Source: JAFGPL01 sp963781805 (GTDB lineage: Bacteria; Bacteroidota; Bacteroidia; Bacteroidales; UBA10428). Taken from it: 9,817 nt of DNA. The notes beneath the pieces were generated by a model, which saw nothing but the letters and a program-made list of their open reading frames with translations, was not told the origin of the DNA and made no database searches. This document shows, one piece after another, positions 1 through 6,814 of this stretch. The stretch is from assembly GCA_963781805.1 (NCBI GenBank), contig CAWAHF010000001.1, positions 1-9,817 on the forward strand. The letters run 5' to 3'. The number at the start of each line of letters is the position of its first letter. Position 1 is the stretch's first letter. The translations under genes and the position numbers were made by a program.

Positions 1-104
1 ATTAGGCTTTATATCAAAGTAGGTTAAAGATGAGTGAGAGGTCTAATACAAACTTACTAAGATATTTTCAAAGTTCTGGATTTAATTTCCCACCAGAAAT
101 ACAA

Positions 105-413
105 TCAATTAATGCACATCTCATACCTCACCCTGACAATTAAATTCTTGACCTCAACAAGAACCTCAGAACCAATTTCTTCTTCCTCAAATATTTGCCA
201 GAAACCAGCATTTATGACCATTGGCATTAAGTCATCGGGATAATCATGACGAAATGCCAGCATAGTCAGGTTATTATCGATAATGATTTCCAAATTAAGG
301 TCAATTGCTTTGATGCTTGAGAGTCTTGGTTGGGATTGATAATATTGCGCCCAGTAAATCTGGTATGCTTGTTCACCCTGAAGGTGGTGGAGAGTTTTAA
401 CTGTGGTCTTCAT
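105..413 (-). CDS. Unknown ~100-aa protein, dispersed family copy 1
   Basis: This gene encodes a 102-residue protein of a family I do not recognise. Two related copies and a relic lie elsewhere in the window. The ATG at 413 was chosen over an upstream in-frame ATG at 491 because copies 1 and 3 both begin MKTT here and the DNA upstream is a conserved leader rather than coding sequence. Shared blocks are GEQAYxIYW (residues 13-21), AIDLNLEIIID (36-46), an RH pair (55-56), PDD (59-61), VIN and W72, and an alternating hydrophobic/charged C-terminus ending in N. There is no signal peptide, membrane segment, Cys cluster or obvious catalytic motif, so a small soluble cytoplasmic protein is likely. 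It stands alone, pointing away from the TPR gene at 612. That it is a real gene is well supported by the paralogues; its function is unknown. Confidence 0.75.
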   Translation of the reverse strand: MKTTVKTLHHLQGEQAYQIYWAQYYQSQPRLSSIKAIDLNLEIIIDNNLTMLAFRHDYPDDLMPMVINAGFWQIFEEEEIGSEVLVEVKNLIVRVRYEMCIN

Positions 414-481
414 GATTAATAGGTATTGGTTACGTATATTAATGAAATATGCGGTGAAAAATAGCCCACTATATAATATGT
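414..481 (-). promoter_or_regulatory. Conserved leader of family copy 1
   Basis: The 68 bases upstream of the copy 1 ATG resemble the 67 and 68 bases upstream of copies 2 and 3. Read towards the gene, the order is ACATAT, GCTATTTTTC (465-456), a variable part, and ACCAATACC close to the start. The GCTATTTTTC box ends 43 bases from the ATG in both copies 1 and 3. It could be a promoter of the Bacteroidota TAnnTTTG type, but the match is imperfect. Promoter activity is inferred; the conservation is seen. Confidence 0.5.
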
Positions 482-611
482 TATACGGCATATTTTGTTG
501 TATTTGGATATCTATTTAAAAAAGTAGACATTTTTTCGAATTTTAAATATAGACATCACTTTTAGGAGAAAATTCATTAACTTTTCAATCATTTATTTCA
601 AGTAAACCATT

Positions 612-1412
612 ATGAAGAATATTAAGTTAAAGAAAAAATATAAAGTTTCTTTCTTCATATTTTTATTATTAATTGGAATATTCAATTTAACATATTCACA
701 AAAATTTAACATGATATATGATTACTATTCACAATCTGAATTAGAAAATAAAAGGTTGGAATTTGGTAATCAAGATATTTCAAAAGATCTTGAAATATTA
801 TTTGATGAGAATGAATACTTTATGATTAATACATATACACTTTCATTTCCAGAATCAATGGAAATTGAAACATATAGACAACATGTTTTAAATGCGACAA
901 TATCAGTAGAAAGGATATTAGACAATAAAAAATGGGATAAAGATGAAAGTTTGCAAATTGCATATTTTTACAGATATTTTGGCTACAATATCGAAGCAAT
1001 ACAAACTTATACTCATATTCTTATGATGGAAGACATCTCTGATTCATTGGAATTAACCGTAATTTATTCTGGTAGAGGTGAGAGTAAGTACAATATGAAT
1101 GATTATTATGGTGCAATTGAGGATTTGAAAATAGCGCAATCAATAAAATTATTCACTTCTACAATAACACTATTAGGTAAATGTTATTTTGAATTAGATG
1201 ATTATAAAACAGCCTATCAATACTTTACAACTGCAATTAATAAATTAGAAGAATCAAAGTATAAATATTTAGACCTTGGATTGAACTATTATTTTCGTGC
1301 TTTCTGCAATTTAAATTTGGATAATAAAACCTCAGCATGCAAAGACTTTTCTAATGCAGGTCAATATGGTGTGACAAAAGCATATGAAGAAATTAAAAAG
1401 TATTGCAAATAG
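612..1412 (+). CDS. Exported TPR-repeat protein
   Basis: This is a 266-residue protein with an N-terminal signal peptide: Lys-rich residues 2-9, a hydrophobic core at 12-28, and probable cleavage near the TYSQ at 27-30. The rest is mostly helical, with degenerate tetratricopeptide repeats at about 114-139, 148-180, 183-214 and 225-252. The clearest stretches are the YYGAIEDLKIAQ and DDYKTAYQYFTTAI helices. The C-terminal pattern of ACKDFSNA followed by a Cys-Lys ending is common in Bacteroidota TPR proteins. TPR arrays bind other proteins, so a periplasmic scaffold or adaptor role is plausible, but no partner can be named. The gene ends 39 bases before the nuclease start and could be co-transcribed with it. 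No canonical promoter was seen in the roughly 110 bases upstream. Confidence 0.85.
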   Translation: MKNIKLKKKYKVSFFIFLLLIGIFNLTYSQKFNMIYDYYSQSELENKRLEFGNQDISKDLEILFDENEYFMINTYTLSFPESMEIETYRQHVLNATISVERILDNKKWDKDESLQIAYFYRYFGYNIEAIQTYTHILMMEDISDSLELTVIYSGRGESKYNMNDYYGAIEDLKIAQSIKLFTSTITLLGKCYFELDDYKTAYQYFTTAINKLEESKYKYLDLGLNYYFRAFCNLNLDNKTSACKDFSNAGQYGVTKAYEEIKKYCK

Positions 1413-1451
1413 TTTTTATGCAAAATATTTTATTATAACAATATACCTAAA

Positions 1452-2447
1452 GTGAAAACTCATTTTTTATTATTTATATTTCTAACCTTTTTGTCAAATG
1501 TTTACCCTCAGGAATTTCTTCCCACCTCAACCACAGGTCAGATCATAAAGCACAGTTATTATACACTATCATATTCAGAACCCAATGAACAAGCCGAATG
1601 GGTTTATTACCAATTGACACCTTCACTTATTAATGGTTTGGCTTCCAGAGCCGATAATTTCAGACCTGACCCCTTGGTTACAACTGGTTCTGCTCAGTTA
1701 AGTGATTATAAAGGAAGTGGATATGACAGGGGGCATCTTTGTCCTGCTGCGGACATGAAAGCGAACTCTAATGCTATGTCTGAGACATTTTACTTATCAA
1801 ATATGTCACCCCAAGAACCAAGTTTTAACAGAGGAGTATGGGCAAAACTTGAAGCAGTAGTTAGAAATTGGGCAATGGTTGAAGGCAGAATTTATGTTGT
1901 CACTGGTGGCGTTTTAAGCTCAAATAAAGGTAAAATAGGAATGGATGGGGTAACTGTGCCCAAATACTATTATAAAGTCGTATATGACCCAACAGGGACT
2001 CAGAAAATGATTGCCGTGGTATTACCGAATGAAGGAAGTAAACAACCCCTTCAGAATTTCGTGGTAACAGTGGATTATGTTGAAAGTATTACTGGCATAG
2101 ATTTCTTTCCAGAATTACCAGACACACTTGAAGACCGATTAGAAAGCCGTAGTGATGCTTCTGCATGGACTTTTACTGGTTATACTTCTACCTCAACAAG
2201 TGCAGGTGCTGCAACTCAATGCAAAGGAATTGCCAAAAGTACTGGGGTTAGATGTAAGAACAAAACGACTAATGAAAATGGGTATTGTTATTTGCATCAG
2301 GATCAGGCTAACGGGAAAGTTAATACTACGACAAAACCTGCCGCCACAGTAAGTAATGGCAGGTGTCAGGCAATTACAAAGGCTGGAACTCAGTGCAAAA
2401 GGCAAGCACAAGCAGGAAGTCGATATTGCTGGCAACATCAGAGATAA
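1452..2447 (+). CDS. Secreted DNA/RNA non-specific endonuclease with two C-terminal Cys3His modules
   Basis: This 331-residue protein is a secreted metal-dependent nuclease of the NucA/EndA (beta-beta-alpha metal) family, which cuts DNA and RNA without sequence preference. The start is GTG at 1452, giving a signal peptide at residues 1-19. The catalytic motif DRGHLCPAAD lies at 92-101 with the general-base His95. It is followed by SNMSPQ with Asn117, FNRGVW with Asn126, and Glu134, the expected metal-binding region. A Ser/Thr-rich linker (about 240-256) leads to two short repeats: C257-x10-C268-x10-C279-x2-H282 and C305-x9-C315-x10-C326-x2-H329. These resemble the small Cys/His modules classed as DUF5763; that name is from memory. 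They may bind zinc and perhaps nucleic acid. The next gene starts 25 bases downstream. The nuclease assignment is firm; the role of the tail is not known. Confidence 0.93.
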   Translation: MKTHFLLFIFLTFLSNVYPQEFLPTSTTGQIIKHSYYTLSYSEPNEQAEWVYYQLTPSLINGLASRADNFRPDPLVTTGSAQLSDYKGSGYDRGHLCPAADMKANSNAMSETFYLSNMSPQEPSFNRGVWAKLEAVVRNWAMVEGRIYVVTGGVLSSNKGKIGMDGVTVPKYYYKVVYDPTGTQKMIAVVLPNEGSKQPLQNFVVTVDYVESITGIDFFPELPDTLEDRLESRSDASAWTFTGYTSTSTSAGAATQCKGIAKSTGVRCKNKTTNENGYCYLHQDQANGKVNTTTKPAATVSNGRCQAITKAGTQCKRQAQAGSRYCWQHQR

Positions 2448-2472
2448 CAATTTAATAATTAAGATTGATATC

Positions 2473-2856
2473 ATGAAAAAACTTTGTCTCACTTTAGCAT
2501 TGTTCTTCTGCGTAGGAATTATCCATGCACAAGAGACAGATGAAATTCTCTGGAATTCTGGTAATTATTTAGTCAAATCCAGTCATCAAATACTAACAGG
2601 AATAGGTATCCAAATGGCAAGCAGTTTCGTTGTCTATTATGGAGCACAACATCCTGTTGATAAGGGTCATTGGATTAATGAATATACTTCAAGTAAATAT
2701 TGGGTGGCTGATATTAAACTTAATCCTATTATTTACGTAGGTCTTGCTGGAGGAGTTGTTGGATTTGTATTTGAAATAGTAGGATTAAGTAATATTGGAA
2801 AAGCAGGATTGATATTAAATGGACAACAATTAGGTGTTTCAATACCAATTAAATAA
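2473..2856 (+). CDS. Small exported or membrane protein, unknown function
   Basis: This is a 127-residue protein. ATG 2473 is chosen because it gives a good signal peptide (MKKLCLTLALFFCVGIIHAQ, cleavage after HAQ). The frame stays open upstream to 2356, but that part overlaps the nuclease gene. After the signal peptide come two hydrophobic stretches, at about 39-56 and 85-104, the second Gly/Val-rich, with a polar Trp/Tyr-containing loop between them. This suggests a small envelope membrane protein. The 25-base gap behind the nuclease suggests one transcript. I recognise no family. A role as inhibitor, anchor or helper for the nuclease is only a guess from position. Confidence 0.75.
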   Translation: MKKLCLTLALFFCVGIIHAQETDEILWNSGNYLVKSSHQILTGIGIQMASSFVVYYGAQHPVDKGHWINEYTSSKYWVADIKLNPIIYVGLAGGVVGFVFEIVGLSNIGKAGLILNGQQLGVSIPIK

Positions 2857-3017
2857 GTTGTGAACCACAACCAGACTCACTTCGGGTCAAGACGGCACAG
2901 GAAGCAGAAAAAGATAAAAAGAATTATGGGATCACTGTTTCAGCAACTAATGAAGTAGGAAGAATCGTAAAAGTTAAGATCGAATCTAATTTTCCTGATG
3001 GCTTGGTCGCTCTATAG
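2853..3017 (+). pseudogene. Possible C-terminal coding remnant
   Basis: A 54-codon stretch is open from the stop of the preceding gene to TAG at 3017, with no ATG. From about 2889 it reads like protein: KTAQEAEKDKKNYGI and then ATNEVGRIVKVKIES. The final residues overlap the copy 4 relic on the other strand, so the end may have been created by rearrangement. No family is recognised. It is either the tail of a lost gene or chance. Confidence 0.25.
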
Positions 3018-3067
3018 ATGAAGTAGATTAATTGATTTTGTTTTCATGCTATCAGGTATTGGTTATG
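2996..3067 (-). pseudogene. Relic of the ~100-aa family, copy 4 (5' end only)
   Basis: The minus strand here keeps the beginning of the family that is intact at 105-413 and 6324-6629. The leader piece ATAACCAATACC lies 10 bases upstream of an ATG at 3047-3045, as in copies 1 and 3. Translation gives MKTKSINLLHL, then TAG (3014-3012), then SDQA, matching the family pattern MKTT...LHHLxGEQA. The DNA for DQA (GACCAAGCC) is identical to copy 2. Directly after it a T is missing relative to copy 2, which shifts the frame, and little can be aligned beyond that. It is clearly non-functional. The region also explains why the amidohydrolase frame is open upstream of its true start. Confidence 0.55.
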
Positions 3068-3144
3068 ACTATTTGTGTGAGGAGAAGGCAAAACATCGGA
3101 ATGAGAAATTGCTAAGAAATGAGTTTAATAATAATTATTTCATC

Positions 3145-3894
3145 ATGAATAATATAATTCTACACATACCCCATTCTTCTACTAATATCCCATTATTTGA
3201 TGGCTATTTAAAGCCAAATGAGCGATTAATTGAAGAGATGAACCTGTTGACAGATTGGTTTACTGATGAACTATATGACCTTCCGTATAAAAAAATAGTT
3301 ACACCCTTCTCAAGGATATTCTGCGATGTTGAACGCTTTGCAGATGATTCACAGGAAGTAATGTCACAATATGGAATGGGAATGTGCTATACTCATATGG
3401 ATAATGGTGAATTGATGAGAACTGTCAGTCCAGAACTAAGACAGAAAATCAAATTGGAATATTATGACCTGCATCATAATGCTCTCGAAATTGCCTGTTC
3501 AGAGGCTCTTAAATCAAATAAAAAGGTCTTGGTTATAGACTGCCATTCTTTCCCCGATAAGCCTCTTAGACGTGAATTAAGCCAATCTAATCCCAAACCA
3601 GATTTCTGTATTGGTTCCGATGATTTCCATACCCCAAGGAAACTTGTATCTTCATCATTTGCATTCTTGAATAGTAAAGGATATAATGTATTCGAGAATG
3701 ACCCGTTTTCTGGAACAATGATTCCGATGAAATATTTTTGGAGAGATAAGAATGTTCTGGGTATAATGATTGAAGTCAATAGGAAATTGTACATGTCAGA
3801 TTCAAATGAAAAGGTTGAAAAAACATCAAATTTTGCTGAAATCCGCCAAATCATTGCAGAATTGATATTACTTCTTTCCTCAATTGAGATTTAA
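3145..3894 (+). CDS. N-formylglutamate amidohydrolase family protein
   Basis: This 249-residue cytoplasmic hydrolase belongs to the family that splits N-formyl-glutamate to formate and glutamate, the last step of one histidine degradation route. Some members act on related N-formyl or N-carbamoyl amino acids. Motifs in order are HIPHSS (7-12), DWFTDEL (37-43), DVERF (61-65), YGMGMCYT (76-83), IDCHSFP (131-137), PDFCIGSDDFHTP (152-164), PFSGT (187-191) and IEVNRKLYM (209-217). The His, Asp and Glu residues in these motifs are the probable metal ligands and catalytic residues. ATG 3145 puts HIPHSS at the usual N-terminal position. The frame is open back to 3046, but that part overlaps a relic of another gene. 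No other hut genes lie nearby, so the true substrate is open. The stop overlaps an IstB fragment by one base. Confidence 0.9.
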   Translation: MNNIILHIPHSSTNIPLFDGYLKPNERLIEEMNLLTDWFTDELYDLPYKKIVTPFSRIFCDVERFADDSQEVMSQYGMGMCYTHMDNGELMRTVSPELRQKIKLEYYDLHHNALEIACSEALKSNKKVLVIDCHSFPDKPLRRELSQSNPKPDFCIGSDDFHTPRKLVSSSFAFLNSKGYNVFENDPFSGTMIPMKYFWRDKNVLGIMIEVNRKLYMSDSNEKVEKTSNFAEIRQIIAELILLLSSIEI

Positions 3895-4085
3895 TGATAC
3901 AGGAATTTATTGAAGACAGAAATCAGAATCTGTCAACAATCATCGCATCACAGGTACCCGTTGATAAATGGTACGATATCATAGGCGAAAGCACTGTTGC
4001 CGATGCTATCCTTGATAGACTTGTTCACACATCCCATAGAATAGAATTATCGGGAGAATCCATGCGAAAAAAGAAAAAAGCATAA
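3894..4085 (+). pseudogene. istB: IstB-like IS21 helper ATPase, C-terminal remnant
   Basis: This 63-codon frame corresponds to the last quarter of IstB, the AAA+ helper of IS21-family transposition, normally about 245 residues. Recognisable are FIEDRNQNLSTIIASQ, PVDKWYDIIGE, ADAILDRLVHTSHRIEL and the final GESMRKKKK. The Walker A and B motifs and the whole transposase gene istA are missing, so the element cannot move on its own. The ATG at 3894 overlaps the stop of the preceding gene by one base, which marks the point where the IS was joined or deleted. It may be translated by coupling, but no function is expected. IS-end repeats follow at about 4136-4197. Confidence 0.85.
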
Positions 4086-4135
4086 ATTTGATTTTTTAAA
4101 ATCGTTCATTGCATACCGTTCTAAGATTGCCCTTC

Positions 4136-4197
4136 GGGGTGGTTGACTTCATCAGGGGTGTCAATTATCCGGAATGGGGGGTCAGTTTGCCCGGAAT
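4136..4197 (+). repeat. IS21-like element end with three ~20-bp tandem repeats
   Basis: Three related units lie in a row: 4136-4154 (GGGGTGGTTGACTTCATCA), 4155-4175 (GGGGTGTCAATTATCC then GGAAT) and 4176-4197 (GGGGGGTCAGTTTGCC then CGGAAT). Repeated GGGGTGTCA-type units ending in CCGGAAT just beyond istB are typical of IS21-family termini. This is therefore taken as the istB-side end of the element whose remnant lies at 3894-4085. No matching opposite end was found in the window. Confidence 0.7.
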
Positions 4198-4329
4198 AAA
4201 CAATTAACAAGGTATAATAATAAAAGTCAACATTGCTTTAGTAACGATTTTTGAATTGGGGGATGTATGGAAACGCAAGCCAAATATTAACTCAAATTTT
4301 TAAGAAGTTTATTCCGATATCCAATCACA
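4198..4329. other. AT-rich spacer, nothing recognised
   Basis: About 130 bases lie between the IS21-like end and the minus-strand gene fragment. I see no coding frame of note, hairpin or repeat. Confidence 0.5.
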
Positions 4330-4562
4330 CTAAAAAACATCCGATAATACCTTCCCTTTCATCAACTTCTCAAAAGTAGTATATCTCGGTGCTTGTGGAG
4401 CAGTGCCTTTCTTTTTAGTATCAAGATTTACATGATTGATTTCCTTTCTTGGTATTTGAAGTATACGATATATTTATTTGTGTCTTTATACTTTTCGATT
4501 TTAGCCACTTCAACCACATGAGTAGCGGCAGTTATGGGTGCGACCTGATATGCAGCGAAGTA
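4330..4562 (-). pseudogene. Frameshifted C-terminal gene fragment, family unknown
   Basis: The minus strand carries protein-like sequence in two frames. From 4562 it reads YFAAYQVAPITAATHVVEV and continues through KIEKYKDTNKYIVYFK. After a frame change near 4450-4460 it goes on as PRKEINHVNLDTKKKG, APQAPRYTTFEKL and KGKVLSDVF, ending at TAG (4332-4330). Together this looks like the last 75-80 residues of one protein. An in-frame TAG at 4565-4563 and the lack of a start show that the N-terminal part is lost or decayed. I have the impression of a Bacteroidota protein tail of this kind but cannot name the family. It lies between an IS remnant and xseA, consistent with a damaged insertion zone. 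Confidence 0.6.
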
Positions 4563-4667
4563 CTAAATACGATTCAGCAGTGATAAAGAAATTCTAATTT
4601 CTTATGTATTAAAGAAATTTCATATAAATATTTTGTAGTTTTATTGAAATAAACTACTGAATGCCAT

Positions 4668-6143
4668 ATGGATGAGAAGAAGATATATGGTTTGCAAACT
4701 ATTCTGAAAGGTATTCGGGATTATCTAGATTTAAGAATCAAGGGAAAGACTTTTTGGTTAAAAGTCGAACTTGCCAACATTACCTTTCACAATAGCGGTC
4801 ATTGTTACCTTGAATTGGCAGAAACTAAAAATGGTAAAAGCATTGCCCAATGTAAAGGGGCAATTTGGAAAAGTAATTTAGATAATATTAGAAGAAATTT
4901 AGCAGATGATTTTGAAAACATCATTAAAAAAGGAAATGAGGTTCTTTGCTTGGTTGAATTACAATTTACGGAACTATATGGTTTGAACATTATAATTAAA
5001 GATGTTGATATTAACTTCAGTCTTGGAGCGTTGGAAAAGAAAAAGCAGGAAACAATTGAAAAATTAAAATCAGAGAATCTAATAGATAAAAACAAGCAAA
5101 GACAACTTCCGTTAGTTATTCAGAATATTGCCATAATTGGGTCACCTGACACTGCTGGGATTACAGACTTGAAAAAGCAACTTGAAAACAATACTTACCA
5201 CTACCGATTTGAATATAAAGTTTATTCTTGTTTAGTTCAAGGAGAAAGGGCAGAATCAGAGATAGTTGAAAGATTAAAAGAACTTAATGATAGCAAATAT
5301 GATGTGATCGCATTAATTCGGGGTGGAGGGTCAAAACTTGATTTGGATGTCTTTAACTCTTATCAAATTGCCAAAGCGATTGCTTTGCACAATAAACCGA
5401 TTTTTACTGGTATTGGTCATGAGACGGATGTCAGTGTTGCTGACTTAGTTGCCAATGTTTTTCATAAAACTCCTTCAGCACTTGGTAGTTATATAGTCGA
5501 AAGAGCACATAACTTTGAGGTAAACATAATAAATACCTATAATGCAGTAATTGAGTATAATAACAGATTTATTGAAGAAAGGAAAAGTCGACTTAAATTA
5601 AATATACAAACTCTCACGACCCAAGGCATTTACATTTGCCAAAAAAGAAGAAGTGACTTACATACGGTTATGAATCGTATTCTTGCTGATACAAAACAAT
5701 TAATTAATAATGAAAAGAATAATTTGGCAATTGGACAAGAGTTAATAAAGACTAATCCTCTGGCATTTATACAATTATCGAAAAACAACCTGCTTCATTC
5801 AATGGAATTAATGCAGATTAATTCCGTGACAAGAATAAAACAAGCACAAGACGGGTTCAAACAAATAATGGATTTAGTCTTTTTATATTCTCAACATAAA
5901 ATCGAGGATAGATTAAAATACATAGGTAATGTTTTAGCGGTCATTGATATATATCATCCTGATAATATACTCTCAAAAGGGTATGCAATTCCCAGAATTG
6001 ATGGACATCTGATTACAAACCAATCAATTAAGGAAAATATTGAGTTAGAGATTGAACTCTACAAAAGAATCTTGATAGTAACGTATCAAAAAGATAAGCA
6101 AAAATGGAAGAACTCAATTATGAACAGGCTGCTCAAGAATTAG
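4668..6143 (+). CDS. xseA: Exodeoxyribonuclease VII large subunit
   Basis: This 491-residue catalytic subunit of exonuclease VII, with XseB, degrades single-stranded DNA from both ends to oligonucleotides in the cytoplasm. It begins with an OB-fold (about 1-115; LKVELANITFHNSGHCYLEL is the typical start). The catalytic domain follows: IAIIGSPDTAGITDL (154-168) with Asp167, RGGGS (218-222) with Arg218, and GIGHETD (248-254) with His251 and Asp254. These match the Asp/Arg/His/Asp set needed for activity in E. coli XseA. A long coiled-coil region (about 275-430) binds XseB, and ILSKGYAI near 434-441 is the usual C-terminal motif. It is somewhat longer than the E. coli protein (456). The end overlaps xseB by 40 bases. 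The flanks are accessory and decayed, so this may be an extra copy. Confidence 0.95.
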   Translation: MDEKKIYGLQTILKGIRDYLDLRIKGKTFWLKVELANITFHNSGHCYLELAETKNGKSIAQCKGAIWKSNLDNIRRNLADDFENIIKKGNEVLCLVELQFTELYGLNIIIKDVDINFSLGALEKKKQETIEKLKSENLIDKNKQRQLPLVIQNIAIIGSPDTAGITDLKKQLENNTYHYRFEYKVYSCLVQGERAESEIVERLKELNDSKYDVIALIRGGGSKLDLDVFNSYQIAKAIALHNKPIFTGIGHETDVSVADLVANVFHKTPSALGSYIVERAHNFEVNIINTYNAVIEYNNRFIEERKSRLKLNIQTLTTQGIYICQKRRSDLHTVMNRILADTKQLINNEKNNLAIGQELIKTNPLAFIQLSKNNLLHSMELMQINSVTRIKQAQDGFKQIMDLVFLYSQHKIEDRLKYIGNVLAVIDIYHPDNILSKGYAIPRIDGHLITNQSIKENIELEIELYKRILIVTYQKDKQKWKNSIMNRLLKN

Positions 6144-6298
6144 AACAGATACTTACTGAACTTAAATCTGAGAAGATTTCTATTGATAAACTGGCAGAAA
6201 AGGTTGAAAGAGCAGCAAAACTTGCTTCATTTTGTTCTCAAAAACTCAGAACTACAGAGGGCAAAGTCAAGGAGATTATTGATAAATTAGGGTTATAA
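6104..6298 (+). CDS. xseB: Exodeoxyribonuclease VII small subunit
   Basis: This 64-residue small subunit of exonuclease VII is a two-helix coiled coil, several copies of which bind the long helical region of XseA. Family signs are YEQAAQELEQILTELKSE near the N-terminus, IDKLAEKVERAAKL in the middle, and CSQKLRTTEGKVKEII towards the end. The ATG at 6104 lies inside xseA in another frame, 40 bases before the xseA stop, so translation is probably coupled. The size is normal for the family. Confidence 0.93.
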   Translation: MEELNYEQAAQELEQILTELKSEKISIDKLAEKVERAAKLASFCSQKLRTTEGKVKEIIDKLGL

Positions 6299-6323
6299 AT
6301 CTTAAAATTCTTAAGACCTGACT

Positions 6324-6629
6324 TTAGTTTAGAAATAAAGCAAATCTAATCTTTACAATCAACCTCTGAAGTTCATAAAAGATGAAAGGGGACATCAATT
6401 CTTCATTAAATATATACCATCGATCCGAATTAATGACCATCCACCGCATATCATCAGGAAGGTGATGTCGAAAAGCCAACAACTTGCCTTCAATATCAAC
6501 AACGATTTCCAAATTCATATCTATTGCCATGATGGTTGAGAGCAGGGGTTTGCAATGATAATATTGCTGCCAGTAAATCCGATAGGCTTGGTCACCTGTG
6601 AGTCGGGTGAGGGTTGTTTGATGTTTCAT
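6324..6629 (-). CDS. Unknown ~100-aa protein, dispersed family copy 2
   Basis: This 101-residue member of the family also found at 105-413 and 9250-9557 is intact and the most divergent of the three. Conserved parts are GDQAYRIYWQQYY (12-24), AIDMNLEIVVD (35-45), EGKLLAFRHHLPDD (47-60), MVIN (64-67), W71 and an ending of IVKIRFALFLN. The single ATG gives the length of copy 1, without an N-terminal extension. The pattern of Tyr/Trp near the N-terminus and a short hydrophobic strand region is kept, so the protein fold has been under selection. It faces xseB tail to tail, with the two stops 25 bases apart. No function is assigned. Confidence 0.75.
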   Translation of the reverse strand: MKHQTTLTRLTGDQAYRIYWQQYYHCKPLLSTIMAIDMNLEIVVDIEGKLLAFRHHLPDDMRWMVINSDRWYIFNEELMSPFIFYELQRLIVKIRFALFLN

Positions 6630-6696
6630 TTTTTTGATGGATTGTTGTATATATTAATCCATCTGAAGGGGAAATATCAGCTAGTGGGCTATATGT
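6630..6696 (-). promoter_or_regulatory. Conserved leader of family copy 2
   Basis: These 67 bases align with the leaders of copies 1 and 3. Read towards the gene, ACATAT comes first, then GCTGATATTTCCCC (equivalent to GCTATTTTTC plus CCC) ending 42 bases before the ATG, then ATTAATATATAC. Near-equal length in all three copies suggests a constrained promoter or leader, though the role is inferred. Confidence 0.45.
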
Positions 6697-6814
6697 TGTT
6701 TGGAATGTTTAATTAAATAATGGGTTTATTATACGGGAACTATTTTCAACAATGCTGATGCTTAAGATGTATTAGGTCTAAATTCGAGAATAATTATTAC
6801 CTTGTCATTAAAGA
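6697..6814. other. AT-rich spacer, nothing recognised
   Basis: This stretch lies between the copy 2 leader and the TcmP-like fragment. No N-terminal part of the TcmP-like gene could be read in any frame here, and no clear promoter is seen. Confidence 0.4.

Noticed and set aside
30..143. 37-codon plus-strand frame (MSERSNTNLLRYF...)
   Set aside because: It is short, unrecognised and runs into the 3' end of the family gene on the other strand; no support beyond being open.
414..491. N-terminal extension of family copy 1 to ATG 491
   Set aside because: Copy 3 has a similar open extension, but copy 2 lacks it. The shared DNA is better explained as a conserved leader, and all copies align from the MK start.
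2152..2492. Frames on both strands overlapping the nuclease tail
   Set aside because: They lie within the well-supported Cys3His coding region and have low-complexity, unrecognised translations.
3046..3144. N-terminal extension of the amidohydrolase
   Set aside because: The region is a relic of the minus-strand family, and the family's HIPHSS motif normally lies a few residues from the start, as with ATG 3145.
3474..3854. Minus-strand 126-codon frame
   Set aside because: It lies opposite conserved motifs of the amidohydrolase and has no recognisable content.
4805..5095. Minus-strand 96-codon frame
   Set aside because: It lies opposite the OB-fold of xseA; Ser/Phe/Leu-rich translation typical of antisense frames.
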